From the NCBI RefSeq assembly GCF_900105615.1, contig NZ_LT630003.1:3856501-3920500 (forward strand): 64,000 nucleotides of DNA. The letters are read 5' to 3'. Every line of letters begins with the position of its first letter. Position 1 is the first letter of the stretch. The notes beneath the pieces are model-generated. The model did not search any database, was not told the origin of the DNA, and was given only the letters and a program-made list of their open reading frames with translations. A program made the position numbers and the translations under genes. Shown here one piece after another: positions 26,761-36,152 of the stretch. Source of the stretch: Lacrimispora sphenoides JCM 1415 (lineage in GTDB: Bacteria > Bacillota > Clostridia > Lachnospirales > Lachnospiraceae).

Positions 26761-27837
26761 ATGGGTCAGCCATTAATTGATTTAAGGAATATTACAAAAA
26801 GCTTTGACGGTACCATGGTACTGGATGATTTAAACCTCTCGGTAAAGGAGAACGCATTTGTTACCCTGCTAGGACCCAGCGGATGCGGCAAGACTACAAC
26901 CCTTCGGATCATCGGCGGCTTTGAAAGCCCTGACAAAGGGCAGGTGATCTTTGACGGACAGGACATTACCAGCCTGCCTCCCAACAAGCGGCAGCTGAAT
27001 ACTGTATTCCAGAAATACGCTTTGTTTAACCACATGTCCATTTCAGAAAACATCGCCTTTGGCCTGAAAATTAAAAATAAACCGAAAGCCTATATACAGG
27101 ATAAGATTAAATATGCCTTAAAGCTGGTCAACTTAGACGGCTTTGAAAACCGCACAGTAAGCTCCTTAAGCGGCGGTCAGCAGCAGCGGATCGCCATCGC
27201 CAGGGCAATCGTAAACGAACCAAGGGTCCTTCTCCTTGACGAGCCTTTGGGAGCTTTGGACTTAAAGCTTCGCCAGGATATGCAGTATGAGCTGATCCGT
27301 CTGAAAAATGAGCTGGGTATCACCTTTATCTACGTTACCCATGACCAGGAGGAAGCCCTGACCATGTCTGATACCATCGTTGTCATGAACCAGGGTTATA
27401 TCCAGCAAATGGGCTCCCCGGAAAACATCTACAATGAGCCTGAAAATGCCTTTGTGGCCGACTTTATCGGAGAAAGCAACATCGTGCCCGGAATTATGGT
27501 CCGGGATGAACTGGTGGAGATTTTTAATGCCAAATTTGTCTGTGTGGATAAGGGCTTTGGATCCCATAAGCCTGTTGACGTGGTCATCCGTCCGGAGGAT
27601 ATCGACCTGGTAGCTCCTGAGGAAGGGACCCTCACAGGCATTGTCACCCATTTAATTTTCAAGGGCGTCCACTATGAGATGGAAGTGACCACTCCTGACG
27701 GCTTTGAATGGCTGGTACACAGCACGGATATGTTCCCGGTCGGACAGGAGGTGGGCATTCACGTAAACCCATTCGACATTCAGATCATGAACAAGCCGGC
27801 TTCTGAGGATGAGGAGGCCGTGGGAATCAATGAATAA
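26761..27837 (+). CDS. potA: Spermidine/putrescine ABC transporter, ATP-binding protein
   Basis: The 358-residue ATPase that powers polyamine import. Walker A GPSGCGKT at residues 38-45, signature [14 protein letters not shown], Walker [13 protein letters not shown] and H-loop YVTHDQEEA are intact; residues 240-350 form the TOBE regulatory domain ([11 protein letters not shown]). It is adjacent to all other components and overlaps potB by 8 bp. Confidence 0.97.
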   Translation: MGQPLIDLRNITKSFDGTMVLDDLNLSVKENAFVTLLGPSGCGKTTTLRIIGGFESPDKGQVIFDGQDITSLPPNKRQLNTVFQKYALFNHMSISENIAFGLKIKNKPKAYIQDKIKYALKLVNLDGFENRTVSSLSGGQQQRIAIARAIVNEPRVLLLDEPLGALDLKLRQDMQYELIRLKNELGITFIYVTHDQEEALTMSDTIVVMNQGYIQQMGSPENIYNEPENAFVADFIGESNIVPGIMVRDELVEIFNAKFVCVDKGFGSHKPVDVVIRPEDIDLVAPEEGTLTGIVTHLIFKGVHYEMEVTTPDGFEWLVHSTDMFPVGQEVGIHVNPFDIQIMNKPASEDEEAVGINE

Positions 27838-28642
27838 AAAATTATTATCCGGCCCATACATCATGTGGATGATCGGCTTCATCCTGATTCCGCTGGCGCT
27901 GATTGTGTATTACGGGCTCACGGACCGTTCCGGGGCCTTTACCATGGCAAATGTCCTCTCCGTAACATCGGCAGAACATGCAAAGGCCCTTTGGCTTTCT
28001 CTGGGACTTTCCTTTATCAGCACAGTCCTCTGCCTGATCCTTGCTTATCCTCTGGCCATGGTTCTGCGTTCCAGAGGGATGGGCCAGGGAAGCTTTATCG
28101 TTTTTATCTTCATCCTTCCCATGTGGATGAATTTTCTTCTCCGGACCCTGGCATGGCAGACATTACTGGAAAAGAACGGTGTTATAAACGGCGTTCTGAC
28201 CGCACTCCACCTGCCTAACCAGAACCTGATCAATACATCGGGAGCCATTATCCTCGGCATGGTTTACAACTTTCTGCCGTTTATGGTTCTTCCGATTTAC
28301 AACGTACTGATGAAAATTGATGACAATGTGATAAACGCTGCCAGAGACTTGGGGGCCAACACGGTTCAGATTTTGTTCCGGATCCTTTTTCCCTTAAGCA
28401 TCCCCGGCATTGTAAGCGGGATCACTATGGTATTCGTACCGGCTCTTACCACATTTGTTATCTCAAACCTTTTGGGAGGAAGCAAGATCCTTCTGATTGG
28501 TAATGTGATCGAGCAGGAGTTTACCAGGGGAAGCAACTGGAATCTAGGCTCCGGCCTTTCCCTGGTTTTGATGATTTTCATTCTGATCAGCATGGCGCTT
28601 ATTGCCAAATATGATAAGAACGGGGAGGGAACGGCATTCTGA
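27830..28642 (+). CDS. potB: Spermidine/putrescine ABC transporter permease
   Basis: A 270-residue permease with about six membrane segments and an EAA-type loop ([23 protein letters not shown], about residues 165-187, key AARDLGA). I start at ATG 27830, which overlaps the potA end; the frame is open 7 codons further upstream, inside potA. GAGGAGG stands 12 nt upstream. It forms the channel with PotC. Confidence 0.95.
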   Translation: MNKKLLSGPYIMWMIGFILIPLALIVYYGLTDRSGAFTMANVLSVTSAEHAKALWLSLGLSFISTVLCLILAYPLAMVLRSRGMGQGSFIVFIFILPMWMNFLLRTLAWQTLLEKNGVINGVLTALHLPNQNLINTSGAIILGMVYNFLPFMVLPIYNVLMKIDDNVINAARDLGANTVQILFRILFPLSIPGIVSGITMVFVPALTTFVISNLLGGSKILLIGNVIEQEFTRGSNWNLGSGLSLVLMIFILISMALIAKYDKNGEGTAF

Positions 28643-29427
28643 TGAACAGAAAGACTTTTATCAAACGGATGATCCAGGATTTTTACCTGGTGATCATTCT
28701 GGTATTTTTATATGCCCCTATTGCCACCATGGCAGTGCTGTCCTTTAACAGCTCCAAATCCCGTACCCAGTGGGGCGGCTTTACCACCAGATGGTATACA
28801 GAGCTGTTCTCAAGCAGTACCATTATGACAGCCCTTTACAATACGCTGCTGATCGCATTCCTGTCTTCTCTGATCGCAGTCATTATCGGCACCGCTGCGG
28901 CAATCGCCATTAACGGCATGAAGCGGGTCCCCCGCTCCCTTCTCATGGGTGTTACCAACATCCCCATGCTGAACGCGGATATTGTTACAGGAATCTCCCT
29001 TATGCTGGCATTTATCGCCTTTGGGATTTCCCTGGGCTTTAAAACCATTTTAATTTCACATATTACCTTTAACATCCCGTATGTCATTTTAAGCGTCATG
29101 CCAAAGTTAAAGCAAACAGATAAAAGCACTTTTGAAGCTGCCTTGGATCTGGGAGCCACATCGGTCTCCGCATTTTTCAAAGTGGTGTTCCCGGATATCC
29201 TTCCGGGTGTGCTTTCCGGTTTTCTCCTTGCATTCACAATGTCCTTAGATGATTTTATCATCACACACTTTACAAGGGGAGCCGGCATCAATACTCTTTC
29301 TACCCTGATTTACAGCGAGGTACGCCGGGGAATCAAGCCCTCCATGTACGCGCTGTCAAGTATCATCTTTATCACGGTGCTGGTGCTGTTGCTCATCACC
29401 AACTTTGCACCAAAGCGTAAAAAATAA
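28642..29427 (+). CDS. potC: Spermidine/putrescine ABC transporter permease
   Basis: A 261-residue permease with six membrane segments and the loop FEAALDLGATSVSAFFKVVF. Its ATG overlaps the potB stop codon by one base (TGATG), which indicates translational coupling. FTRGAGINTLSTLIYSEVRRG near residues 212-232 is typical of PotC. Confidence 0.96.
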   Translation: MNRKTFIKRMIQDFYLVIILVFLYAPIATMAVLSFNSSKSRTQWGGFTTRWYTELFSSSTIMTALYNTLLIAFLSSLIAVIIGTAAAIAINGMKRVPRSLLMGVTNIPMLNADIVTGISLMLAFIAFGISLGFKTILISHITFNIPYVILSVMPKLKQTDKSTFEAALDLGATSVSAFFKVVFPDILPGVLSGFLLAFTMSLDDFIITHFTRGAGINTLSTLIYSEVRRGIKPSMYALSSIIFITVLVLLLITNFAPKRKK

Positions 29428-29442
29428 TAGGAGAAAATTCAC

Positions 29443-30540
29443 ATGAAAAAAACTTTATCTAAGATCATGGCAGTCGGCTCCCTGTGTGCTCTTACCCTCT
29501 CCGTTTTAAGCGGCTGCGGAAAATCCGCCCCCAAGTCAGGAAGCGCCGGAGAGGTTTACGTATACAACTGGGGGGAGTACATTGACGAATCCGTTATCCA
29601 GGAATTTGAAAAAGAAACCGGTATTAAGGTCGTTTATGACATGTTTGAAACCAATGAAGAGATGTATCCTGTCATCGAGGCAGGAGGCGTAAAATATGAC
29701 GCGGTATGCCCATCCGATTATATGATCCAGAAAATGATCGAAAACAATCTTCTGGCTGAAATCAATTTTGACAATGTTCCAAATGTAAAGGAGATTGACC
29801 CCAGATACCAGGAGATGTCAAAGAGCTTTGACCCGGAAAATAAATATTCCGTTCCGTACTGCTGGGGAACCGTAGGAATTCTTTACAACACCAGCATGGT
29901 GGATCCGAAAGACGTTCCAACCAAATGGTCTGACCTTTGGGATGTAAAGTTTAAAGACAACATCCTCATGCAGGACAGCGTCCGGGATGCCTTTATGGTG
30001 GCATTAAAATCCCTCGGTTACTCTTCAAACACCACCAATAAAGAAGAAATCAAGGAAGCAAAGGAACTGCTGATCAAGCAAAAGCCTCTGGTTCAGGCTT
30101 ATGTCATCGACCAGGTCAGGGATAAGATGATCGGCGGCGAGGCTGCAGTAGGCGTCATCTATTCCGGAGAGATGCTTTACATCCAGAATGAAGTAAAGGA
30201 CCTTGGCCTTGATTACTCCTTAGAATACGTGATCCCTGAGGAAGGAACCAACCTTTGGCTGGATTCCTGGGTCATCCCTGCCAATGCGCCTAACAAGGAA
30301 AATGCAGAGAAATGGATCGACTTCCTCTGCCGTCCTGAAATTGCTAAAAAGAACTTTGAATACATCACCTATCCTACTCCAAATAAAGGTGCCTTTGATT
30401 TACTTGATCCGGAATTGCAGAACAACAAAGCCGTTTTCCCGGACGTGGACTCTTTAAAGAACAGCGAAGTGTATAAGTATCTGGGGGATGAAGTGGATTC
30501 CCTTTACAATGAAGCCTGGAAAGAAGTAAAATCCAATTAA
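29443..30540 (+). CDS. potD: Spermidine/putrescine-binding lipoprotein
   Basis: The 365-residue extracellular receptor. Signal peptide with lipobox LSGC (Cys about 25) anchors it to the membrane. The mature domain shows the PotD pattern: VYNWGEYIDESVIQEFEKETG, YDAVCPSDYMIQKM, and a C-terminal LDSWVIPANAPNKENAEKWI. It lies 15 bp after potC with its own GGAG and closes the operon. Confidence 0.96.
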   Translation: MKKTLSKIMAVGSLCALTLSVLSGCGKSAPKSGSAGEVYVYNWGEYIDESVIQEFEKETGIKVVYDMFETNEEMYPVIEAGGVKYDAVCPSDYMIQKMIENNLLAEINFDNVPNVKEIDPRYQEMSKSFDPENKYSVPYCWGTVGILYNTSMVDPKDVPTKWSDLWDVKFKDNILMQDSVRDAFMVALKSLGYSSNTTNKEEIKEAKELLIKQKPLVQAYVIDQVRDKMIGGEAAVGVIYSGEMLYIQNEVKDLGLDYSLEYVIPEEGTNLWLDSWVIPANAPNKENAEKWIDFLCRPEIAKKNFEYITYPTPNKGAFDLLDPELQNNKAVFPDVDSLKNSEVYKYLGDEVDSLYNEAWKEVKSN

Positions 30541-30598
30541 ATGGTCTAGGCATTAAAGGGCACGAGACATCATTTTACCGCATGATTACAAATCAACA

Positions 30599-30664
30599 AA
30601 AAGGCAGATGCTTAAAGGGTGTCTCACAGAGACATGTACGATACCCTTTATTCATCTGCCTTTT
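30599..30664. terminator. Two-tier bidirectional terminator after potD
   Basis: AAAAGGCAGATG (30599-30610) pairs with 30653-30664, and an inner TAAAGGGT/ACCCTTTA extends the stem. It lies between potD and the end of the convergent phosphatase gene. Confidence 0.8.
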
Positions 30665-30698
30665 GTGCTTCTTATAAAAGCCTGTCTGCTCGTCTGCC

Positions 30699-31859
30699 TC
30701 AGTTAGAAAGATTAACTCTAAGTTTTACTATTTCATCGTCTGTTAAACCTATTGACTTGATATAACTCTCTGCAGCTTTGGACAAATCTACCCCTTTTAG
30801 ACTGCTTCCCTTTGGAATACCAGCCATCTGCCTCATGCTCTCCAAGATGTTATTGTTCCCAATCCGGTCATATTGACCGGGTGCGACAGGCACATTGAAG
30901 AAATTAACGAAACTATCCATATAGTCATCTTTAATCTCCCAATATTTCGCATCCATCAGGGCTTCAAGCAATGCGGCAACAAAACCGGTCCTGTCTTTTC
31001 CCTCTACGCAATGGATAAGGTAAGGACCTTTCTTTTCGCCCATTTCCCGCAAAACAACTGCAAGTTTCTGTTTGAAATCTTCCGATTGTGAATCAAGTCC
31101 CATACCCAGCGCGTACACATTACCGATATCATTCAGTCCCTTGTAATATGCAAGACTGCCGTTGGTATCGGCTCCCAAATGAGCCGTGACCTCCTCGGCT
31201 GTTTCTGAAAGATTAAATATAACCTTAACTCCCGCCGCCTCCGTAAGCCGCATAGCATATTGATTTCTTCCAATTTCCGGATTGATCGGGTTGGATGACC
31301 TGTATAGCCTACCTGGAGCTATTCTTCCATAAGTTACTTCACGGAAATTGGCAAATACCTCATCACTGCTATAGTCATCTCTGTTGTTCGTACGTTTCAG
31401 CTGACGAATTTCGTATTCATCTAAGTATCCTCCCTTTTTTGAAAGGGTGATCGTTACATTATCATTAGCAGCCGTCCCGTATGTATCTGCAAAGCTGCCG
31501 AGATTTATTGCCAATATGATATCCTCATTCGCTTTATCCTCCGCTGACGATGCAACGATTACGACTTTCTTACTGTCCACATCACTATAGGAAGAACATA
31601 CCGGAACCTCTAAGAACTGTCCTCCAATTGTCACATCCACAATGTCCCCATACTGGAATAATTTCAGAAAATCGGGGTTTTTAATGCCAATATAAACATT
31701 GCCGTACTTTTCATGCACTTTTGAAACCTTAACGGACAACTGGTTTTGCGACTCTTGTATTGCACTTGCATTTTCAAAAGCCATGGTGTAAACAGGCTTA
31801 GCACCACTTAAGAATACAGCAATAAATAAGCCAATCGAAACACATCTTCTCCTTTTCAT
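30699..31859 (-). CDS. Secreted tyrosine/dual-specificity phosphatase with N-terminal SAM-hydroxide-transferase C-domain-like barrel
   Basis: A 386-residue protein with an N-terminal signal sequence (first 26 residues). Residues about 38-135 (KYGNVYIGIKNPDFLKLFQY, VDVTIGG, INLGSFADTYG, DNVTITL) resemble the C-terminal barrel of SAM-hydroxide adenosyltransferases. Residues about 165-386 are a phosphatase of the lipid/tyrosine type: the P-loop HCVEGKDRTG with Cys284 and Arg290, and upstream FREVTYGRIAPGRLYRSSNP. The family (Pfam Y_phosphatase3-like) often acts on host or cell-surface phospho-tyrosine or phosphoinositides. The barrel-phosphatase combination is inferred from sequence pattern only. 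Confidence 0.75.
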   Translation of the reverse strand: MKRRRCVSIGLFIAVFLSGAKPVYTMAFENASAIQESQNQLSVKVSKVHEKYGNVYIGIKNPDFLKLFQYGDIVDVTIGGQFLEVPVCSSYSDVDSKKVVIVASSAEDKANEDIILAINLGSFADTYGTAANDNVTITLSKKGGYLDEYEIRQLKRTNNRDDYSSDEVFANFREVTYGRIAPGRLYRSSNPINPEIGRNQYAMRLTEAAGVKVIFNLSETAEEVTAHLGADTNGSLAYYKGLNDIGNVYALGMGLDSQSEDFKQKLAVVLREMGEKKGPYLIHCVEGKDRTGFVAALLEALMDAKYWEIKDDYMDSFVNFFNVPVAPGQYDRIGNNNILESMRQMAGIPKGSSLKGVDLSKAAESYIKSIGLTDDEIVKLRVNLSN

Positions 31860-32041
31860 TAAAATGCCTCCATGTATTATATTTTGTAAACCTCATGCAT
31901 CAAGAATACCACAGAACAAGCATGATGTTAAGTATAATATGCCTTCCATTCATGTAGAAAATCTTCATATATATTTGCGGATATGCTATAATAATTTAAT
32001 CTATATAATAGCTGATTTTAGAAAAAGAAAGGGGAGGAAAA

Positions 32042-32572
32042 TTGGAAAACATCGTTACAGACCGACTGATTATCAGGATGTTTCAGCCATGCGATTGGCA
32101 GGATATGTATGAGTACTTGTCTGACAAGGAAACCGTGGCCTTCGAACCATATGATATTTACTCAGAAGCCCAGGCAAAAAAAGAAGCAATCAGAAGATCA
32201 AATGATGAATCTTTCTATGCGGTCTGCCTGAAAAGAACCGAAAAATTAATAGGGAACCTGTATCTGGGCAAAGAGGACTTTAATACATGGGAATTGGGAT
32301 ATGTGTTTAACAGAAAGTACCAGGGCCAGGGCTATGCCACAGAGAGTGCCAAGGCTCTCCTTGACCATGCCTTTATCCAGTTAGGGGCAAGACGTATTAT
32401 AGCCATGTGTAACCCAAAGAATGACCATTCCTGGAGGCTGCTTGAACGTTTACATATGAGACGGGAAGGACATCTTTTACAAAACATATATTTTAAAACC
32501 AACAGAAACGGGGAACCGGTATGGCTGGATACATTCGAATACGCTATATTGCGGACAGAATGGTGCCAGTGA
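32042..32572 (+). CDS. GNAT family N-acetyltransferase (RimJ/RimL type)
   Basis: A 176-residue acetyltransferase. TDRLIIRMFQPCDWQDMYEYL is the family N-terminus; the acetyl-CoA loop is ELGYVFNRKYQGQGYATESAKAL, with the QGQGYA P-loop. The start is TTG at 32042 with GGGGAGG 5 nt upstream. It is a single-gene unit; target (ribosomal protein, antibiotic or small molecule) cannot be told. Confidence 0.9.
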   Translation: MENIVTDRLIIRMFQPCDWQDMYEYLSDKETVAFEPYDIYSEAQAKKEAIRRSNDESFYAVCLKRTEKLIGNLYLGKEDFNTWELGYVFNRKYQGQGYATESAKALLDHAFIQLGARRIIAMCNPKNDHSWRLLERLHMRREGHLLQNIYFKTNRNGEPVWLDTFEYAILRTEWCQ

Positions 32573-32594
32573 TATTCGTTTCAGAGCTGTCTTT

Positions 32595-32627
32595 GCCGGC
32601 TGAATGATAGAATTCAGCCGGCTTTTT
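32595..32627 (+). terminator. Terminator after the acetyltransferase gene
   Basis: GCCGGCTGAAT (32595-32605) pairs with 32612-32622, followed by T5. Confidence 0.85.
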
Positions 32628-32715
32628 GATTGACCAGACAATAACTGTAATATACATCTATATAGGAACGTTTGTTTAACACACAGAAAAAACGGGAAAC
32701 CTATTTGGAAGACTT

Positions 32716-35190
32716 ATGGACCAGTTAACGGCAGAATTATATAGGAATTTTAATGGTGATCATCTTATGAAAGACAGAAAAGGCAAAGGGTTAGTAATAA
32801 ATAAATCTTTTAAGCGATGCAATCCTGATATCAGTACAGGACTAACTGCAGAACAAGTCCGCAACCGTATCGATGCAGGGGCAGTAAATATACAAAGAAC
32901 GGGTCTTACTCCGACAATCTCCAGTATTATATCAAAGAACATTTTTACACTGTTTAACTTCATCAATGTTTTCCTTGCGGTGATTCTTGTAATTGTCGGA
33001 CATCCGGAAAACATACTTTTTCTTGGAATCGCCATAAGCAATACGTGTATGGGGATTTTTCAAGAATTGAGGGCAAAACGCGGATTAGATAAACTATCTG
33101 TATTAGCCAAGGCACATGTAACCGTAATCCGGGATGGGGCTGAATATACAGTAGCACAGGATGAGATTGTACTCGATGATATTGTGATACTGGCTATCGG
33201 TAACCAGGTATGTGCAGATGCCGTGGTTGTTTCTTCGGAGCGGCTTGAAGTAGATGAATCCCTTCTTACCGGAGAGACGGATCGAATTCAAAAATCAAAG
33301 GGCGATACTCTTCTATCCGGCAGTTATGTGACAAGCGGACATGGCTATGCCCAAATAACTGCCATAGGGGAAGATAGTTATGCCCACTCTCTGACCGTAG
33401 AGGCCAAAAAAAGCAAAAAACAGGTCCCTCCACTTCTGCGTACATTAAACCGCATCATCTTGATTTTGACCATTGTGATACTGCCGCTTGGCACCACCTT
33501 ATTCTATATGAAATACTTTCTGCTTGGAGATTCGCTGGAGACTGCCGTTCTTGGCTCATCAGCATCTGTATTGGGCATGATACCGGCAGGACTGATCTTA
33601 CTAACCGGTGTCACTATGACTGTTGGTGCGCTTAAACTGGCAAAAAGAAAGGCGCTTGTCCAGGAATTATACAGTATAGAAACTTTAGCCCGTACGGATG
33701 TGCTGTGTTTGGATAAAACAGGAACCATAACAGACGGATCACTGCAGTTTGAGAGGCTGGAACCATATTCCGATGTTTCTGAAAAAGAGGCAGGATTAGC
33801 CATTTCTGAACTAATGGGGACTTTGGAAGACAAAAATGCAACAGCCGCAGCATTGACCAAAGCATTTGGGAAAACTGAAAATTGGGTTTCCGACATCATT
33901 TTACCTTTCTCCTCAGAGCGCAAGTGGAGCGGTGCTACTTTTAAAGAAAAGGGCAGTTATATCATTGGAGCACCAAATATCGTATTTAAGGGCAGTAATA
34001 AAGATTTTTTAGAACAGGCCAATGCAGAGGCCTCCTTGGGGTTCAGAGTACTGTGCCTTGCACACTCTCCTCTGTCTATCACGGAAGAGAAACTTCCAGA
34101 GGAACTAAGCTGCCATGCTCTTTTGATTCTTTCTGATCATCTGCGGGAGAATGCCAATGAGACCTTCCGGTATTTCTCACAGGAAGGCGTGATTTTAAAA
34201 GTAATTTCCGGAGATAATCCCCGTACTGTCCAAGCAGTTGCAGAGAAGGCTGGAATCTCAGGATCAGAAAAAAGCATTGATATGAGCCAAGTGGAGCGTG
34301 AAGCAGACTACGCAGCTATCGTAGAAGAATATACCATATTCGGCCATGTGACACCGCAGCAAAAGCGGGAGCTGATCCGTGGCCTTAAAAAAAATGACCA
34401 TACCGCATGTATGACCGGAGACGGCGTAAACGATATTCTGGCAATGCGCGAAGCCGACTGCAGCGTTGCAATGGTCGGCGGCAGCGATGCTGCCCGCTCC
34501 GCCTCTGATTTCGTATTAATAACTGACGATTTCAGTGTCATGATTGACGTTTTAAAGGAAGGTCGAAGGGTGATCAACAACATAGAAAAAGTGGCAGCGA
34601 TTTTTCTTTTAAAAACCGTCTACTCTGTGCTGCTTACCCTGATTTATATTTTTATTCCATATCCCTATCCGATCGCACCGCTGCAAATGATGCCGATTAA
34701 TGAACTTACGATTGGAATACCGTCATTCTTCTTGGCGCTGCAGGCAAATTACTCCAGACCAGAAGGAAAGCTGCTTACTAATATTTTAGAGCACACAATT
34801 CCTGCTGCAATTACAGTTGTTTTTAATTCACTTTATATACAATTAGCGAGCATTCTCTTTCATATCCCCACAACGGAATCTTCAACCATGGTCGTCTTCC
34901 TAATAGGGATAATGGGCTTTTACCAGCTGGCAAAGTTGGCAAAACCATATACGCAGCGCATTCGATGGCTGTTGATTGGACTGGTTTGCAGCTTTGTCCT
35001 ATGTTTCGCGCTTTTGGGCAATTTGTTTATGTTATCCAGTTTATTCAGCCGGAACGTATTTTTTTATATGCCCCTTGTGTATTTCAGCTATCATGTTCAT
35101 AGCTTCCTGGGTAATATCTGCCGTAAGGCGGTTGAGGCATTTCATATCTTAAAAACTGCCGGCTGGCTGAAGCGGAGTGTCCGTGAATAA
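32716..35190 (+). CDS. P-type cation ATPase, CtpE-like
   Basis: An 824-residue P-type ATPase. LTGETDRIQK actuator motif near residue 188, phosphorylation site DKTGTITDGS with Asp333, GDGVNDILAMREADC in the hinge, and about ten membrane segments. Membrane segment 4 reads LGMIPAGLILLTGVTM, close to the CtpE group (calcium uptake in mycobacteria) rather than to the heavy-metal pumps, which have CPC. Ion specificity is inferred. The start (32716) follows GGAAG; an internal ATG at 32767 is possible. It is one of three P-type ATPases within 13 kb. Confidence 0.88.
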   Translation: MDQLTAELYRNFNGDHLMKDRKGKGLVINKSFKRCNPDISTGLTAEQVRNRIDAGAVNIQRTGLTPTISSIISKNIFTLFNFINVFLAVILVIVGHPENILFLGIAISNTCMGIFQELRAKRGLDKLSVLAKAHVTVIRDGAEYTVAQDEIVLDDIVILAIGNQVCADAVVVSSERLEVDESLLTGETDRIQKSKGDTLLSGSYVTSGHGYAQITAIGEDSYAHSLTVEAKKSKKQVPPLLRTLNRIILILTIVILPLGTTLFYMKYFLLGDSLETAVLGSSASVLGMIPAGLILLTGVTMTVGALKLAKRKALVQELYSIETLARTDVLCLDKTGTITDGSLQFERLEPYSDVSEKEAGLAISELMGTLEDKNATAAALTKAFGKTENWVSDIILPFSSERKWSGATFKEKGSYIIGAPNIVFKGSNKDFLEQANAEASLGFRVLCLAHSPLSITEEKLPEELSCHALLILSDHLRENANETFRYFSQEGVILKVISGDNPRTVQAVAEKAGISGSEKSIDMSQVEREADYAAIVEEYTIFGHVTPQQKRELIRGLKKNDHTACMTGDGVNDILAMREADCSVAMVGGSDAARSASDFVLITDDFSVMIDVLKEGRRVINNIEKVAAIFLLKTVYSVLLTLIYIFIPYPYPIAPLQMMPINELTIGIPSFFLALQANYSRPEGKLLTNILEHTIPAAITVVFNSLYIQLASILFHIPTTESSTMVVFLIGIMGFYQLAKLAKPYTQRIRWLLIGLVCSFVLCFALLGNLFMLSSLFSRNVFFYMPLVYFSYHVHSFLGNICRKAVEAFHILKTAGWLKRSVRE

Positions 35191-35275
35191 GATATCGGTT
35201 AAATCTTATTAATAGCCATTAATGGATCTCTCCGTGAATATAGATATAATATGAAATAAAAGAGGAGGGGTATGT

Positions 35276-35947
35276 ATCAAAGAATATCTGGATTTAAATG
35301 GAGTACCAGACGAAGGCACATCACAATTAGGAGCCATAGTAAATGCAGCTGCTGCAAAACAGTCCCTCTCTTTACGAAAATTAAGTGCACTAAGCGGAAT
35401 TTCTGCGTCGAGTATATCAAGAATAATAAGCGGAAAACAAGCTGCAAACATGCATCACCTGCAGCAATTTTCCAAGTATTTAGATGTACCTATGGAACAA
35501 TTATTACGGGCTGTGGGCGTTGAAGTAGGCAGTAATATATCTCCTAATTCAGAATTTATCATTAAAATCATTCAGGATATCCTTCAATCATATGGCATTG
35601 AATTGGATGATGTTATTGTTGATATGCAAAAAGAATTAAAGAAATATGAGCAGTACGCAAAGACAGAAGCCGGAAAAGAATTGATACATTCTGGCTTTCA
35701 TTCTAAGATTAAGGAGTTAAATGGAGAGGGTATTATTATTGAACAATTAAAAAGGCTTTATGAATTGTTTTGCTCCGCTGATATTGATCCCTGTATTCAC
35801 CCAATTATTGGCAGTGCATTATTATACTTAATCCTTACTCCTGATGTGATCCCTGATTATGTTTTTCCGATTGGTTATTTAGATGACGCAATCGCGGTTT
35901 CCCTGACTGTAAGCCGCCTTTTAAATGAGTTCCATATAACCTTATAA
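35276..35947 (+). CDS. XRE helix-turn-helix protein with C-terminal DUF1232; start codon unclear
   Basis: The frame carries an XRE domain at LRKLSALSGISASSISRI (about codons 33-50) and, near the C-terminus, YLILTPDVIPDYVFPIGYLDD, the DUF1232 (YkvA) signature, so it is a regulator fused to a small membrane-associated domain. AGGAGGGG at 35263-35270 is an ideal ribosome site, but the ATG just after it (35272) is in another frame, and the coding frame has no ATG, GTG or TTG until 35450, inside the helix-turn-helix. At optimal spacing stands ATC (35276). Either a small frameshift has hit the 5' end or a rare AUC start is used. It lies 80 bp after one P-type ATPase and 200 bp before another. An annotator using only ATG would report 35450-35947. 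Confidence 0.65.
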   Translation: MKEYLDLNGVPDEGTSQLGAIVNAAAAKQSLSLRKLSALSGISASSISRIISGKQAANMHHLQQFSKYLDVPMEQLLRAVGVEVGSNISPNSEFIIKIIQDILQSYGIELDDVIVDMQKELKKYEQYAKTEAGKELIHSGFHSKIKELNGEGIIIEQLKRLYELFCSADIDPCIHPIIGSALLYLILTPDVIPDYVFPIGYLDDAIAVSLTVSRLLNEFHITL

Positions 35948-35958
35948 TAGTTCCGTTT

Positions 35959-35985
35959 GGCCGGTATTTTATACCGGCCTTTTTT
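35959..35985 (+). terminator. Terminator after the XRE-DUF1232 gene
   Basis: GGCCGGTA (35959-35966) pairs with TACCGGCC (35972-35979), followed by T6. Confidence 0.85.
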
Positions 35986-36045
35986 ATTGATACCTAACAA
36001 ACTTTGACGAAGCTTATGTTCCGGATTTGCAACATCACGTGCTGT

Positions 36046-36067
36046 AATAGCAACAGCTGTTGCTATT
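36046..36067. promoter_or_regulatory. 22-bp perfect palindrome upstream of the second P-type ATPase
   Basis: AATAGCAACAG at 36046-36056 is followed directly by its reverse complement to 36067. It lies about 90 bp before the ATPase start and is a strong operator candidate. Confidence 0.55.
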
Positions 36068-36152
36068 TCATAAATTATTTTAGGCTGCCAGTAACAATGT
36101 TGCGGAATATAGAATATAGTGTTGGTATAAATGCAATAAGGAGTGTAGTAAA

